NCBI GenBank assembly: GCA_963817615.1
Contig: CAWFPH010000002.1
Span: 186,001-250,000, forward strand
DNA length: 64,000 nt
Direction: 5' to 3'
DNA from: FEN-1219 sp963817615
Lineage (GTDB): Bacteria > Pseudomonadota > Gammaproteobacteria > Steroidobacterales > Rariloculaceae
Shown here: positions 48,479 to 56,706 of the stretch, piece by piece
How the letters are laid out: every line of letters begins with the position of its first letter
How positions within the stretch are numbered: position 1 is the stretch's first letter
Notes under the pieces: generated by a model
Seen by the model: the letters and a program-made list of their open reading frames with translations, nothing else
Told to the model about the DNA's origin: nothing
Databases searched by the model: none
Program-made: the position numbers and the translations under genes

Positions 48479-50620
48479 TTACCGGGGCAGCGCGAACACG
48501 TACAGCGCGTGCCCGTGATTCGGCGGCTGGAGCTCCGGCGTGATCAGCGACGGCACGCCGCGCGGGCTGCCGCCGCCCAAGCCGGTGGCGACCGCGACGT
48601 ATTGCCGGCCGTCGACCGCGAACGTGATCGGGAAACCCTGCACCGAGGTTGCGAGCCGCGTCTCCCAGAGCACGCGCCCGTCGCGCACGTCGACCGCCTT
48701 GAAGCTGCGGTCGAGGTCACCGACGAACGCGACGCCGCCGGCCGTCGAGAGCACGCCGGTCAGGAACGACGCACGCTGCTCGAGCGACCATGTTTGCTTG
48801 AACGTATCGACGTCGAACGCCGCAAGCTTGCCGACCTTGCCGCCCGTGCCCGGCATCGTGTAATAGCGCCGCTCCGCGCCGCCGCCGCTGCCGCCGCCCG
48901 GCTTCTGCTCGATGGCCTGCGCGCGCAGCGACATGCAGCTCTGCGACAACGGAATGATCACCTGACGCGACGGCGCGTGATAGCTCATCGGGTGCCAGTT
49001 CTTGCCGCCCGCCGTGCTCGGGCACGCGTCGACCCACTCGCCGACCTTGGCGTTCAAGATGTCGTCGCGGTAACGCGGCGTGCCCGTCTCGCGGTCGAAG
49101 CTCGCCCAGACGTTCTGGAACACGGTCTCGGCGTGATCGATGTAGGCGCCCGACTTGCGATCGTGCTTCCACAGGATGCCGTCCTTACCGACCGACAACA
49201 CCCATTTGTCGCCGCCGCGGCCGTCGACGAGCACGCGCTCGAACACGGTGTCGAGATCGAACGATTCGCCCGGCGCGTGCGAGTAGTACCAGGCGAGCTT
49301 GCCGGTGCTCGCGTTCAGCGCGAGCGTCGAGCTCGAATACAGCGCGACGTCGCTGCCCTTCATGCCGCGGCTCGCGGGCATCCAGGGCTTCGCCTGCGTC
49401 GTGCCCCAATAGGTGAGCCCGAGCTCGGGATCGTAGCTGCCGGTGATCCACGCCTCCGCGCCCGCGCGGTACAGATCCGGCAGATCGCCCCAGCTGTCGC
49501 CGCCGGGCTCGCCGGACAGCGCCACAGTCCTAAAGCGCCAGAGCTGCTTGCCGGTCGCGGGATCGTAGGCGCTGATGAAGCACTTGTTGTTCTCGTAAAC
49601 GTCGCAGGTGCCCATGCCGAGGATCAGCAGCGCGTTCGCGACGAGCGGCCCGCTGTTCGAGGCGTATACGTCGGGCATCGCGACGTTCCAGACCGTCTCG
49701 CCGGTCGTCGCGTCGAGCGCGATCAACCGCGCCTCCTGCGGCCGCAGCGCCCACTCGCGTGAGCTCTGGAAGATCAGCGTGTTGCCGTACAGCGCGATGC
49801 CGCGCGGCGCGATGTCCGAGCCGACGTGGTGCTCCCAGATCAGCTGGCCGGTGCGCGCGTCCAGCGCCTGGACGATGCCGCCCGTGTTCGCGAGCCACAT
49901 CGTGCCGTTGTAGACGATCGGCGCCGGCTGGTTCGTGCCGCCCTCGTGCATCGGCCATACCCACGCGAGCTGCAGCTGCTTCACGTTGGCCGCCGTGATG
50001 TCCGCGAGCGGGCTGAAGCTCGTCGCGCTGTAGTCGTGACGCAGCATGAGCCAGTCGCTCGGCGACGGGCTGCGCAGCATTGCATCGGTGACCGGCACGA
50101 AATCTTTGACGGTGCCGTGCACGACGACGCCCGTCGGCTCGGGCGCCCGAGCGCTCGCGCCGCCGCTCACCGCAGCGGCGGCCGCCGCGGCCGCGAGTGC
50201 GACTTGCGGGTTCAGACCCAAGCCGATGCGAGCGGACGTGGCGGTCGTGAGCGGCTGCCGGCTCGGCGCGCCGCCGTTCGACTCGAGCACGTACGCGAGA
50301 ATGCCGACGTATTGCTCCTCGGGGAGCGCACCCGGCTTGTCGGGCGGCATCGTCGCTCGCACCTGCGCGAGCAGCTCGGCCGTCGGGCGATCGCCCCACT
50401 TCGTCACGAACTCGGGCCCCGCGAGGATTGCATTCGGCATCTGCCGCAGCGCGATGCCGTGGCACTGCGCGCAGTTCTGCTCGAACGCGGCACGACCGGC
50501 GACTGCTTGTTCGTTCGTGTAAGCGGCCGCCGGTTGCGGGCAGAACGCGAGTGGCGCGCAGCAAGCGATCAGGGCAGCGGCCGTCAACGCATGGCGGCGG
50601 AAACGTCTGATGGTCTTCAC
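48479..50620 (-). CDS. Cytochrome c / PQQ-type quinoprotein fusion
   Basis: A 713-residue secreted protein. Signal (1-33), then a cytochrome c domain (residues 35-115) with haem motif CAQCHG and axial Met in ATMPPDKPG. An Ala/Gly-rich linker (about 140-155) leads to an eight-bladed PQQ-type propeller (from about 175), with NPSPSDWLMLRHDYSATSFSPL and repeated ALDARTGQLIWEHHVG blades. The usual active-site features are altered: no vicinal Cys pair, GTTQAKPW instead of GTGNP, and HAPGESFDLD in place of P-x-D-x-W-D. Two Cys in GTCDVYENNKCF may form a disulfide. In operon with the upstream CHRD gene. Confidence 0.85.
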   Translation of the reverse strand: MKTIRRFRRHALTAAALIACCAPLAFCPQPAAAYTNEQAVAGRAAFEQNCAQCHGIALRQMPNAILAGPEFVTKWGDRPTAELLAQVRATMPPDKPGALPEEQYVGILAYVLESNGGAPSRQPLTTATSARIGLGLNPQVALAAAAAAAAVSGGASARAPEPTGVVVHGTVKDFVPVTDAMLRSPSPSDWLMLRHDYSATSFSPLADITAANVKQLQLAWVWPMHEGGTNQPAPIVYNGTMWLANTGGIVQALDARTGQLIWEHHVGSDIAPRGIALYGNTLIFQSSREWALRPQEARLIALDATTGETVWNVAMPDVYASNSGPLVANALLILGMGTCDVYENNKCFISAYDPATGKQLWRFRTVALSGEPGGDSWGDLPDLYRAGAEAWITGSYDPELGLTYWGTTQAKPWMPASRGMKGSDVALYSSSTLALNASTGKLAWYYSHAPGESFDLDTVFERVLVDGRGGDKWVLSVGKDGILWKHDRKSGAYIDHAETVFQNVWASFDRETGTPRYRDDILNAKVGEWVDACPSTAGGKNWHPMSYHAPSRQVIIPLSQSCMSLRAQAIEQKPGGGSGGGAERRYYTMPGTGGKVGKLAAFDVDTFKQTWSLEQRASFLTGVLSTAGGVAFVGDLDRSFKAVDVRDGRVLWETRLATSVQGFPITFAVDGRQYVAVATGLGGGSPRGVPSLITPELQPPNHGHALYVFALPR

Positions 50621-50633
50621 GGGTCGCCGCGCC

Positions 50634-51080
50634 TCAGGGGAGCAGCCAGCCCATCAGCGTGTCGTGATCGGGCGGTACGCCTTTCTCGGAATAGATCTGC
50701 ACGTAGAGCCGGCCCGCCTCGAGCGCCGCTGTCTGCTCTGCGCTCAGGCGCACGTTGCCGGAGAACGTGCCGCTCTCGCCGCCCGTCACGCGCAGCTCCG
50801 CAACGAGATCCGCGTGGCCCCGCGCGCCGGTCGCAACGCCTTCCAGCAGCTTTGCGCCGGTCACCTTACCGGGCAGTCCGTCGAAGGAGCCTTTGATCGC
50901 AAGCTTCGAGCCCGACAACGTGGCCGTGGCCGAGCCGCTGCCCGCGACGTCGTTGCGCTCGGCGCCGCCGATCGGCACCCATTCCAGCGGCGCCGTGAAG
51001 GTCCCGGCCGGTGCGGCACGAAGCGGGGCTGCCGTAGCGATGAGACTCGCGGCCAACGCCGCAAGAAGTGGTTTGCACAT
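50634..51080 (-). CDS. Secreted CHRD-domain protein
   Basis: A 148-residue protein with a Sec signal (about 1-22, PLRAAPAG). The CHRD domain reads FTAPLEWVPIGGAERNDVAGSGSATATLSGSKL...GLPGKVTGAKLLEGVATGARG and ends EAGRLYVQIYSEKGVPPDHDTLMGWLL. CHRD domains first seen in chordin also occur in bacteria as secreted, probably protein-binding beta-sheet units. GGGGAACTCGAGC precedes ATG 51080. It lies 13 bases before the cytochrome/quinoprotein gene and is its likely operon partner. Confidence 0.85.
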   Translation of the reverse strand: MCKPLLAALAASLIATAAPLRAAPAGTFTAPLEWVPIGGAERNDVAGSGSATATLSGSKLAIKGSFDGLPGKVTGAKLLEGVATGARGHADLVAELRVTGGESGTFSGNVRLSAEQTAALEAGRLYVQIYSEKGVPPDHDTLMGWLLP

Positions 51081-51248
51081 GCTCGAGTTCCCCAAGTCGC
51101 GTGTCGCCCGAAGCGGCAGCGACGAGCAGTATAGGATGCCGCTGCGCCCATTGCTCGCTCGCGCCGCCACCGCCGGACACGCGAACGATGCGCGGCGCCT
51201 CGTTCCTCGGTACAGTCGCTTTGGGCAACGGGTCTCGAGGGGTGGATC

Positions 51249-52481
51249 ATGAAAGTTCGCGGAATCGTGAGCGCGGCTCTGCTGCTCGCGGCGTTCGCTG
51301 CGCATGCGCAGCCATCGAGCTGGGTCGGCAGCTGGGGCGCCTCGCCGCTGCCGCCGAGCATGGGCGCCGGACCCTTCCCCGGCACGCCGAGCTTCGACGA
51401 TCAGACCGTGCGGCAAATCGTGCGCCTGAGCGTCGGCGGCGAGCGCGTGCGGCTCAGGCTCACGAACGAATACGGCACGAAGCCCGTGACGATCGGCGCC
51501 GCGCGCGTCGCGCTCGCGGACGGTGCGGACCGGGTGCGCGACGGCACCGAGCACGTCGTCACGTTCGCGGGCCGGCCGAGTGCGACGATCCCGGCCGGCG
51601 CACCGCTCTTGAGCGATCCGATCGAGCTCGAGGTCGGCGATCTCGCGAGTCTGTCGGTCAGCTTGTACTTGCAGGGCCAAACCGGTCCCTGCACCTGCCA
51701 CAGCACCGGCATGCAGGACGCGTTCGTCTCCGCGAAAGGCGACTTCACCCACGGCACGTTCGCGCCGGCGCAGACGATGCAGATGCGTGCGTTCCTGTCG
51801 GGTGTCGAGGTGCTCGCGCCGCGCGCGCAGACCATCGTCGCTTTCGGCGACTCGATCACGGACGGCATCGGCTCGACCGCGAACGCGAATAGGCGCTGGC
51901 CGGATTTGCTTGCGGAGCGCTTGAGCGCGCGCCGCGGCGGCGTGCGCTTCGGCGTCGTGAACGAAGGCATCAGCGGCAACCAAGTGCTCGCCGACGGCGC
52001 GGGCCAAAGCGCGCTTGCCCGCTTCGACCGCGACGTGCTGGCGGTGCCGGGCGCGGCCTACGTGATCGTGTTCGAAGGCGTGAACGATTTGGGCTTGGGT
52101 TACGGTCACATCGAGGGCCCGCTTGCGGCGCTGATGCCGCCCCCCGCCGTGAAGCCGACGCGCGATGCGATGATCGCCGGCTACCGACAATTGATCGCGC
52201 GTGCGCACGCGAAGGGTTTGAAGATCATCGGCGCCACCGTCGCGCCGTACGAAGGCGCGGCCTACTACGCCGCCGAGGGCGACGCGGTTCGCCGTGACAT
52301 CAATGACTGGATCCGCACGAGCAAGGAGTTCGACGGCGTGCTCGACTTCGACCGGGCGTTTCGCGATCCCGCTCACCCCGCCCGGATCAAGGAAGAGTTT
52401 CAGGCGGGCGATCACTTGCACGGCAGCGACGCGGGTTATCGAGCAGTGGCGGATTCGATCGATCTAGGATTGTTCCGTTAG
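51249..52481 (+). CDS. Secreted SGNH/GDSL hydrolase
   Basis: A 410-residue protein with a Sec signal (1-19, AAHAQPSS). An N-terminal beta domain (about 20-180) precedes the SGNH fold. Block I VAFGDSITDGIGS holds the nucleophile Ser, block II VNEGISGNQ the oxyanion Gly, block III VFEGVNDLGLG the Asn, and block V GDHLHGSDAGYR the Asp-x-x-His of the triad. All catalytic residues are present. Likely substrate: carbohydrate esters such as acetylated sugars. Start at 51249 with AGGGGTGG. Confidence 0.9.
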   Translation: MKVRGIVSAALLLAAFAAHAQPSSWVGSWGASPLPPSMGAGPFPGTPSFDDQTVRQIVRLSVGGERVRLRLTNEYGTKPVTIGAARVALADGADRVRDGTEHVVTFAGRPSATIPAGAPLLSDPIELEVGDLASLSVSLYLQGQTGPCTCHSTGMQDAFVSAKGDFTHGTFAPAQTMQMRAFLSGVEVLAPRAQTIVAFGDSITDGIGSTANANRRWPDLLAERLSARRGGVRFGVVNEGISGNQVLADGAGQSALARFDRDVLAVPGAAYVIVFEGVNDLGLGYGHIEGPLAALMPPPAVKPTRDAMIAGYRQLIARAHAKGLKIIGATVAPYEGAAYYAAEGDAVRRDINDWIRTSKEFDGVLDFDRAFRDPAHPARIKEEFQAGDHLHGSDAGYRAVADSIDLGLFR

Positions 52482-52543
52482 CCTCGCCGGTCCGCTTCTT
52501 GTATGCGATCCGCGAGAACCGCGGCGCATACGAGGAGCAGGCG

Positions 52544-52932
52544 ATGGCAACGACCCCGCAGTGCACGGTGACGTACGACGGCCGGCGCCGGGCATCGCCA
52601 AGGTCGTGGTCGACGAGCTGTCGAAGCCCGGCGCGACGAATGCGATTCGCAATCTGTCGATCCTCGCCATGGCGCTCGCGCGCGTCCTGCCGAACGACTT
52701 CGCGCGCCTCGCGCTCGTCGACGGGCTCAGCGCGCTGCGACCTACACCGGCGGCGGGGGACGATCATGGCGCGCCGGGCATGGGCGGCGTCTACCGTGCG
52801 CTGCACGACGACGCGCTCTGGCACCGGCTCGCGCCGCTGTTGAACGGCATCGGCGCCGTGCTGCGCAGGCTCGAGCGCCCCGTCGAGAGTCCGATTGCCG
52901 CGTTCTCGGGAAAGAGCGGTCGCCCCGAATGA
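52544..52932 (+). pseudogene. Small helical protein gene with probable frameshift
   Basis: A well-placed Shine-Dalgarno (CGAGGAGCAGGCG) leads to ATG 52544, but that frame runs as MATTPQCTVTYDGRRRAS into Arg/Ser-rich noise. The frame that looks like a protein starts only near GTG 52561 and has no ribosome binding site (GIAKVVVDELSKPGATNAIRNLSILAMALARVLPNDFARLALVDGLSAL). A single base lost near 52577-52590 would join the two. The result would be about 125 residues, mostly helical and of unknown function. Real frameshift, sequencing error, or a short gene from the GTG are all possible. Confidence 0.5.
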
Positions 52933-53112
52933 GCGTTACGCGGCGGTTGCCGCGCGTGCCGTCTCGAGTCGGTAGCAGTCGCATGGTGCGTCCCGCTGCT
53001 ACGCGCTCGACGACCGACCTCCGGCCGCTTCGAGACGGCAGTCGTGGCACATCGATTGCATCGACGAACGGCCCCGTCATTCAACCAACGGAAACCACCG
53101 AGGGACACGAAC

Positions 53113-53706
53113 ATGGATCGAGAGCAGCTCAAAGAGTTGATTCTGCAATCGCTCGAGCACGAGCGCGGCGGCGTTCAGGTCTACGAGACCGCGGTCAAGG
53201 CCGCACAGAACGGCGACCTGCGCGAGGAGTGGAACAAATATCTCGGGCAAACTCGCAGGCACGTGCAGATATTGGAAGACGTTTGCAAGAAGTTCGAGAT
53301 CGACCCCGAGGAACCGTCGCCGGGACGCAAGATCGTGCACGGCTTGGGCGGTGCGCTCGTGAGCGCAATGCAGGAAGCACAGCGCGGCGGCAATCCGGCC
53401 GCGGCCGAGCTCGTCGCGTGCGAATGCGTCACGCTTGCGGAAACGAAAGACCACCTCGACTGGGAGCTGCTCGGCCAATGCGCGGAGAAGCTTTCCGGAG
53501 AGCAGCGCACAGCGCTGACGGCAGCCGCGGACGAGGTCGAGGAACAGGAGGACGAGCACCTGTATCACACCAAGGGCTGGACGCGAGAGCTCTGGCTCGA
53601 CTCGCTCGGGCTCAAGGCCGTGCTGCCGCCGCCCGAGGAGCAGAAGCACGTGAAGAGCGCGATCGGCGCCGCGCGCGCGCAGCAGGAGAGCGAGCGCTCG
53701 CGCTGA
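53113..53706 (+). CDS. Ferritin-like / DUF892-type protein
   Basis: A 197-residue helical-bundle protein. The segments QSLEHERGGVQVYETAVKAAQNGDL, QTRRHVQILEDVCKKF, ACECVTLAETKDHLDWELLGQ and DEVEEQEDEHLYHTKGWTREL carry Glu/His pairs at spacings typical of ferritin-like di-iron proteins. It may store iron or guard against peroxide. ATG at 53113; no strong Shine-Dalgarno. The 180 bases before it hold no other gene. A strong hairpin follows 24 bases after the stop. Confidence 0.78.
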   Translation: MDREQLKELILQSLEHERGGVQVYETAVKAAQNGDLREEWNKYLGQTRRHVQILEDVCKKFEIDPEEPSPGRKIVHGLGGALVSAMQEAQRGGNPAAAELVACECVTLAETKDHLDWELLGQCAEKLSGEQRTALTAAADEVEEQEDEHLYHTKGWTRELWLDSLGLKAVLPPPEEQKHVKSAIGAARAQQESERSR

Positions 53707-53730
53707 CGCCGCGCGAAGCTGCTCCCCCCA

Positions 53731-53760
53731 CGGCCGCGGCAGCCGTTGGCGCCGCGGCCG
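53731..53760 (+). terminator. Strong GC hairpin after the ferritin-like gene
   Basis: CGGCCGCGGC (53731-53740) and GCCGCGGCCG (53751-53760) pair perfectly over ten bases with a ten-base loop, and AATTT follows. It sits just past the stop at 53706 and before the convergent SDR stop. The T-run is short, so it may be a weak intrinsic or Rho-assisted terminator. Confidence 0.6.
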
Positions 53761-53857
53761 AATTTCACGCGGACCGCATTCCCAGCGGTCGTCACGTAGA
53801 CCGCGGGATCACATGCGAACGCGCGCGCGCCCGCGAGTATCCATTCGCGCGCGCCGA

Positions 53858-54781
53858 TCAGCCCCCGGACGTCTCGCCGCCCATCACCTGGAGCACCGTG
53901 CCCGTGATGTACGAGGAGTCGGCGTTCGAGGCGAGGAACACATAGGCCGGCGCGAGCTCCTCGGGTTGAGCGGGCCGGCCCATCGGATTCTGCGTGCCGA
54001 ACTTCGCGACGCCTTCCGGCGGCAGGCCTTCGTCGGAGGGATTCAACGGGGTCCACACGGGCCCCGGCGCTACCGCGTTCACGCGGATGCCGCGCTCGAT
54101 CAGGGACTGCGCAAGCGTCTTCGTGAACGCGTTGATCGCCCCCTTGGTCGCGGAGTAATCGGGCAGCTTCGCCGAGCCGAGGATGCCGGTCTCCGAGCTC
54201 GTGGCAATGATCGCGGCGCCCGGCTTCATATGTCGCAAGGCCGCCCGGGTCAGACGAATGTAGCCGAAGATGTTCGTCCCGAACGTGTGCTCGAGCTCCT
54301 CGTCGGTCAAATCCTCGAGCGCCTCCTTGCGGCGTTGATACGCGGCATTGGATACGAGCACGTCGAGCTTGCCGAAGCGCTGCACGGTCTTCTCGACCAG
54401 ATCGTCGCAAACGGCCGGATCCGTGACGTCGCCGGGAATCAGCAGACACTCCGCGCCGTGCTTTTCGACCTCTCGCTGCGTCGTCTCGGCATCCTCCTGC
54501 TCCTCTTCGAGATAGTTGATTACGACCGACGCGCCCTCGCGCGCGAACATCGTCGCGACCGCACGCCCGATGCCGGAATCGCCGCCCGTGATCAGCGCGA
54601 TCTTGTCCTTGAGCTTGCCGGCCGCTCGATAATCTTCGGCCTCGTAGCGCGGCGCGGGCTCGATCTCGGACTCGCGACCGGGACCGCGCTGATGCTGCTT
54701 CGGGAAGGGCGGTCGGGGCTCCTCGAGGGGCTTCGACGCGTTGCGCTCAGCGTTGCCGTGTTTGCGCGTGCTCCGTTGCAT
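53858..54781 (-). CDS. Short-chain dehydrogenase/reductase (YghA-type, long form)
   Basis: A 307-residue SDR. A charged N-terminal extension of about 55 residues (FPKQHQRGPGRESEIEPAP) precedes the Rossmann fold: ALITGGDSGIGRAVA cofactor loop, VINYLEEEQEDAE, VSNAAYQ, and catalytic Ser/Tyr/Lys in TSSETGILGS...LPDYSATKGAI. The GDSGIG start and the N-terminal extension match the YghA/YhxC glucose-1-dehydrogenase-like group. Many members reduce aldehydes or ketones in stress. GGAG precedes ATG 54781. Confidence 0.9.
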   Translation of the reverse strand: MQRSTRKHGNAERNASKPLEEPRPPFPKQHQRGPGRESEIEPAPRYEAEDYRAAGKLKDKIALITGGDSGIGRAVATMFAREGASVVINYLEEEQEDAETTQREVEKHGAECLLIPGDVTDPAVCDDLVEKTVQRFGKLDVLVSNAAYQRRKEALEDLTDEELEHTFGTNIFGYIRLTRAALRHMKPGAAIIATSSETGILGSAKLPDYSATKGAINAFTKTLAQSLIERGIRVNAVAPGPVWTPLNPSDEGLPPEGVAKFGTQNPMGRPAQPEELAPAYVFLASNADSSYITGTVLQVMGGETSGG

Positions 54782-54944
54782 GACCGTCTCCGCTGAATGC
54801 TCGATGAATGGTCATGGAGCGCTGCAAAAAAGCGGCCAACGTCCGCAGCGATCGATGTCCCACGTCGTTCGCGGCCGTGCGCGACCGACGCTGCGGTGCC
54901 GAACGAAGCAAAAGTGCGATTGCAGCGCAAATTTCGCGCGGCCC

Positions 54945-55991
54945 TCAGAACCGCCCGATGACCTGCAGTCCGCGAGTGTCCGTATCGCGGTCGCCTAGGA
55001 GCTCAGCGCTCGCACGTTGCCGCCCCAACGAAAACCGCAACGCGACGTTACGCGTGACGAACCAAGTCGCGCCGACGTCGTAAGCTCGGTCGCTCGCGGC
55101 AGAGCCGTCCCAGCGGGTGTAGCCCACGCGCACGCCGAGCTTGCGCGTGGGGAACAGCTCGGCGGCGGCCGTGTAGACGCGGAAGCGATCCATGTCGATG
55201 TCGACCGTTCGTGCCGGCACGGTCACGACCGGGCCGTAGGGCGGGAGGGGTCCGAGGCCGGGCAACGTGAATTCCCCCAAATGCAGCTCGGTATGACCGC
55301 TCGTTGCGGCTACGCCGCCCGAGAGCGCATAAGTCAGAGCGCGAAATTGCTGCACATGAAGCACGCCGACCCGTACGGTGTCCAACATGGTTTGCGCCGT
55401 TTCGGGAGCAATTGCGGCGCAGAATAGCGAGGGGACGCACACGATCCCCGTGCCGCGGGTGCGGCTATCGGACCGGTCGAGCACAAGCTCGATCGATGTG
55501 CGGTGGCCGAGATAGCGGCCGCCGAGCAAGCTGTAAGCCACGGCGTGCTGACGCTCGATCAACGACGAAGGCTCGAAGTCGAGATCGCCGCTCGTATAAC
55601 GCCCTCCGAAATACCAGCGCGCAGCCCCGGGCAGCACGTAGCGGCCGGTTACGGTCGCCTCGTTGCTATCGGGCGAGAGATCGGGGAGCTCGGGCAGAGG
55701 GACAACGGACGGCCCGACCTGCCGCAACCCGACGTGCGAACGAGCGACTGCTGCGCCGACTCGGGTCACCGGATCGAAGAACTCCGCGAGCGCGAGCGGC
55801 GCGTTCGCATCCTCGACGCCGCCGAAGTAGTAGTCCGCCGCGACCGACGAGCGGGACGTGTCGCCGACCGGGTCGAGCTCGCTGCGGGTGGAAGCGGCGG
55901 TCACCGACCATGAATACTCGGCGCCTCGGGCGGCGCCGAGGAACGCGAGGCAGCATGCCGCAAGGGCCGAGCGGAACTGTCGCCGTGCCAT
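54945..55991 (-). CDS. Putative outer-membrane beta-barrel protein
   Basis: A 348-residue protein with a Sec signal (1-23, ARGAEYSW). The mature sequence has many 9-11-residue alternating strands (SSVAADYYFGG, EATVTGRYVLP, RWYFGGRYTSG, LTYALSGGVAAT, LGVRVGYTRWDG, NVALRFSLGRQ) and ends VIGRF. This is the standard signal for BAM insertion, so an outer-membrane barrel of about 14-16 strands is likely. No specific porin family recognised. The gene is 163 bases upstream of the SDR gene on the same strand. Confidence 0.78.
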   Translation of the reverse strand: MARRQFRSALAACCLAFLGAARGAEYSWSVTAASTRSELDPVGDTSRSSVAADYYFGGVEDANAPLALAEFFDPVTRVGAAVARSHVGLRQVGPSVVPLPELPDLSPDSNEATVTGRYVLPGAARWYFGGRYTSGDLDFEPSSLIERQHAVAYSLLGGRYLGHRTSIELVLDRSDSRTRGTGIVCVPSLFCAAIAPETAQTMLDTVRVGVLHVQQFRALTYALSGGVAATSGHTELHLGEFTLPGLGPLPPYGPVVTVPARTVDIDMDRFRVYTAAAELFPTRKLGVRVGYTRWDGSAASDRAYDVGATWFVTRNVALRFSLGRQRASAELLGDRDTDTRGLQVIGRF

Positions 55992-56065
55992 TGCGCTGCA
56001 CGATAGCCAGTCGCCGCCGACGGGTCCATAGCGATGCTACAGAATGCAGCAGAGCGTCGGCGCAG

Positions 56066-56467
56066 TCAGCCGCGCAAAGAGTCTCCACCGCCCGGCGCGC
56101 CGACGTGCTCGCGTACCGAGTCGATGTCGCGGATCGGGCGCACCTCGACGCAACCCGTCTGCGTCCACGGAAACTCCGCGGCGATCTCGAGCGCTTGCTG
56201 CATGCTGTCGGCCTCGATCACATTGAATCCCGCAATCACTTCCTTCGTCTCGGCGAACGGCCCGTCGAGGATCGTGCGGCGACCGTTGCGGATACGCACC
56301 GACTTCGCAGCGGCCGGCTCCTCGAGCATCTGCGAATCGAGCAGCCTGCCTTTGCGGCGCAGGTCGTCCGCGTGCGACAAGCACTGGCGCATCCGCCCGT
56401 CGAACTCCTGCTTGGGCAATGCATCGAGCAGCGCCGGCTCGTTGTAGATCAACAGCATGAACTTCAA
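56066..56467 (-). CDS. YciI-related (DGPF) protein
   Basis: A 133-residue protein of the YCII/DGPF group: MKFMLLIYNEPALLDALP, a conserved internal DGPFAETKEVIAGF (about 68-81), and EIAAEFPWTQTGCVEVRPI. A TTG start at 56467 is chosen since GGAGG lies nine bases before it and MKFMLLIY is the family's usual start; the in-frame ATG at 56458 is three codons later. These proteins are often encoded with ECF sigma factors of the ECF41/SigJ kind, but none is adjacent here. Function unknown. Confidence 0.88.
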   Translation of the reverse strand: MKFMLLIYNEPALLDALPKQEFDGRMRQCLSHADDLRRKGRLLDSQMLEEPAAAKSVRIRNGRRTILDGPFAETKEVIAGFNVIEADSMQQALEIAAEFPWTQTGCVEVRPIRDIDSVREHVGAPGGGDSLRG

Positions 56468-56650
56468 GGGACGGGCCTCCGCGCAAGCGATTCGCGATGT
56501 ACGAACCCGATCATAAGCTGTGGCGAAAGCGCAATGTCAATCTTCGCCCGAGCGCGAATGATCTCGCGGCGCGATACCGGTGCGTTCGCATCCTCCGCGG
56601 GATCCGTCGACGTGCCGGGAATCGAACGTGCCGCGTGGGACATGCCCGCC

Positions 56651-56656
56651 TATACT
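56651..56656 (+). promoter_or_regulatory. -10 element before the lipoprotein gene
   Basis: TATACT, 5 of 6 to consensus, 50 bases before ATG 56707. The 240 bases between the YciI start and this gene hold no supported gene and are the divergent promoter region for both. Confidence 0.4.
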
Positions 56657-56706
56657 GTCGAGATTGACCGCGTCCTCCGTCAGCGGAGGATAGATTGGAG
56701 GGGCCG

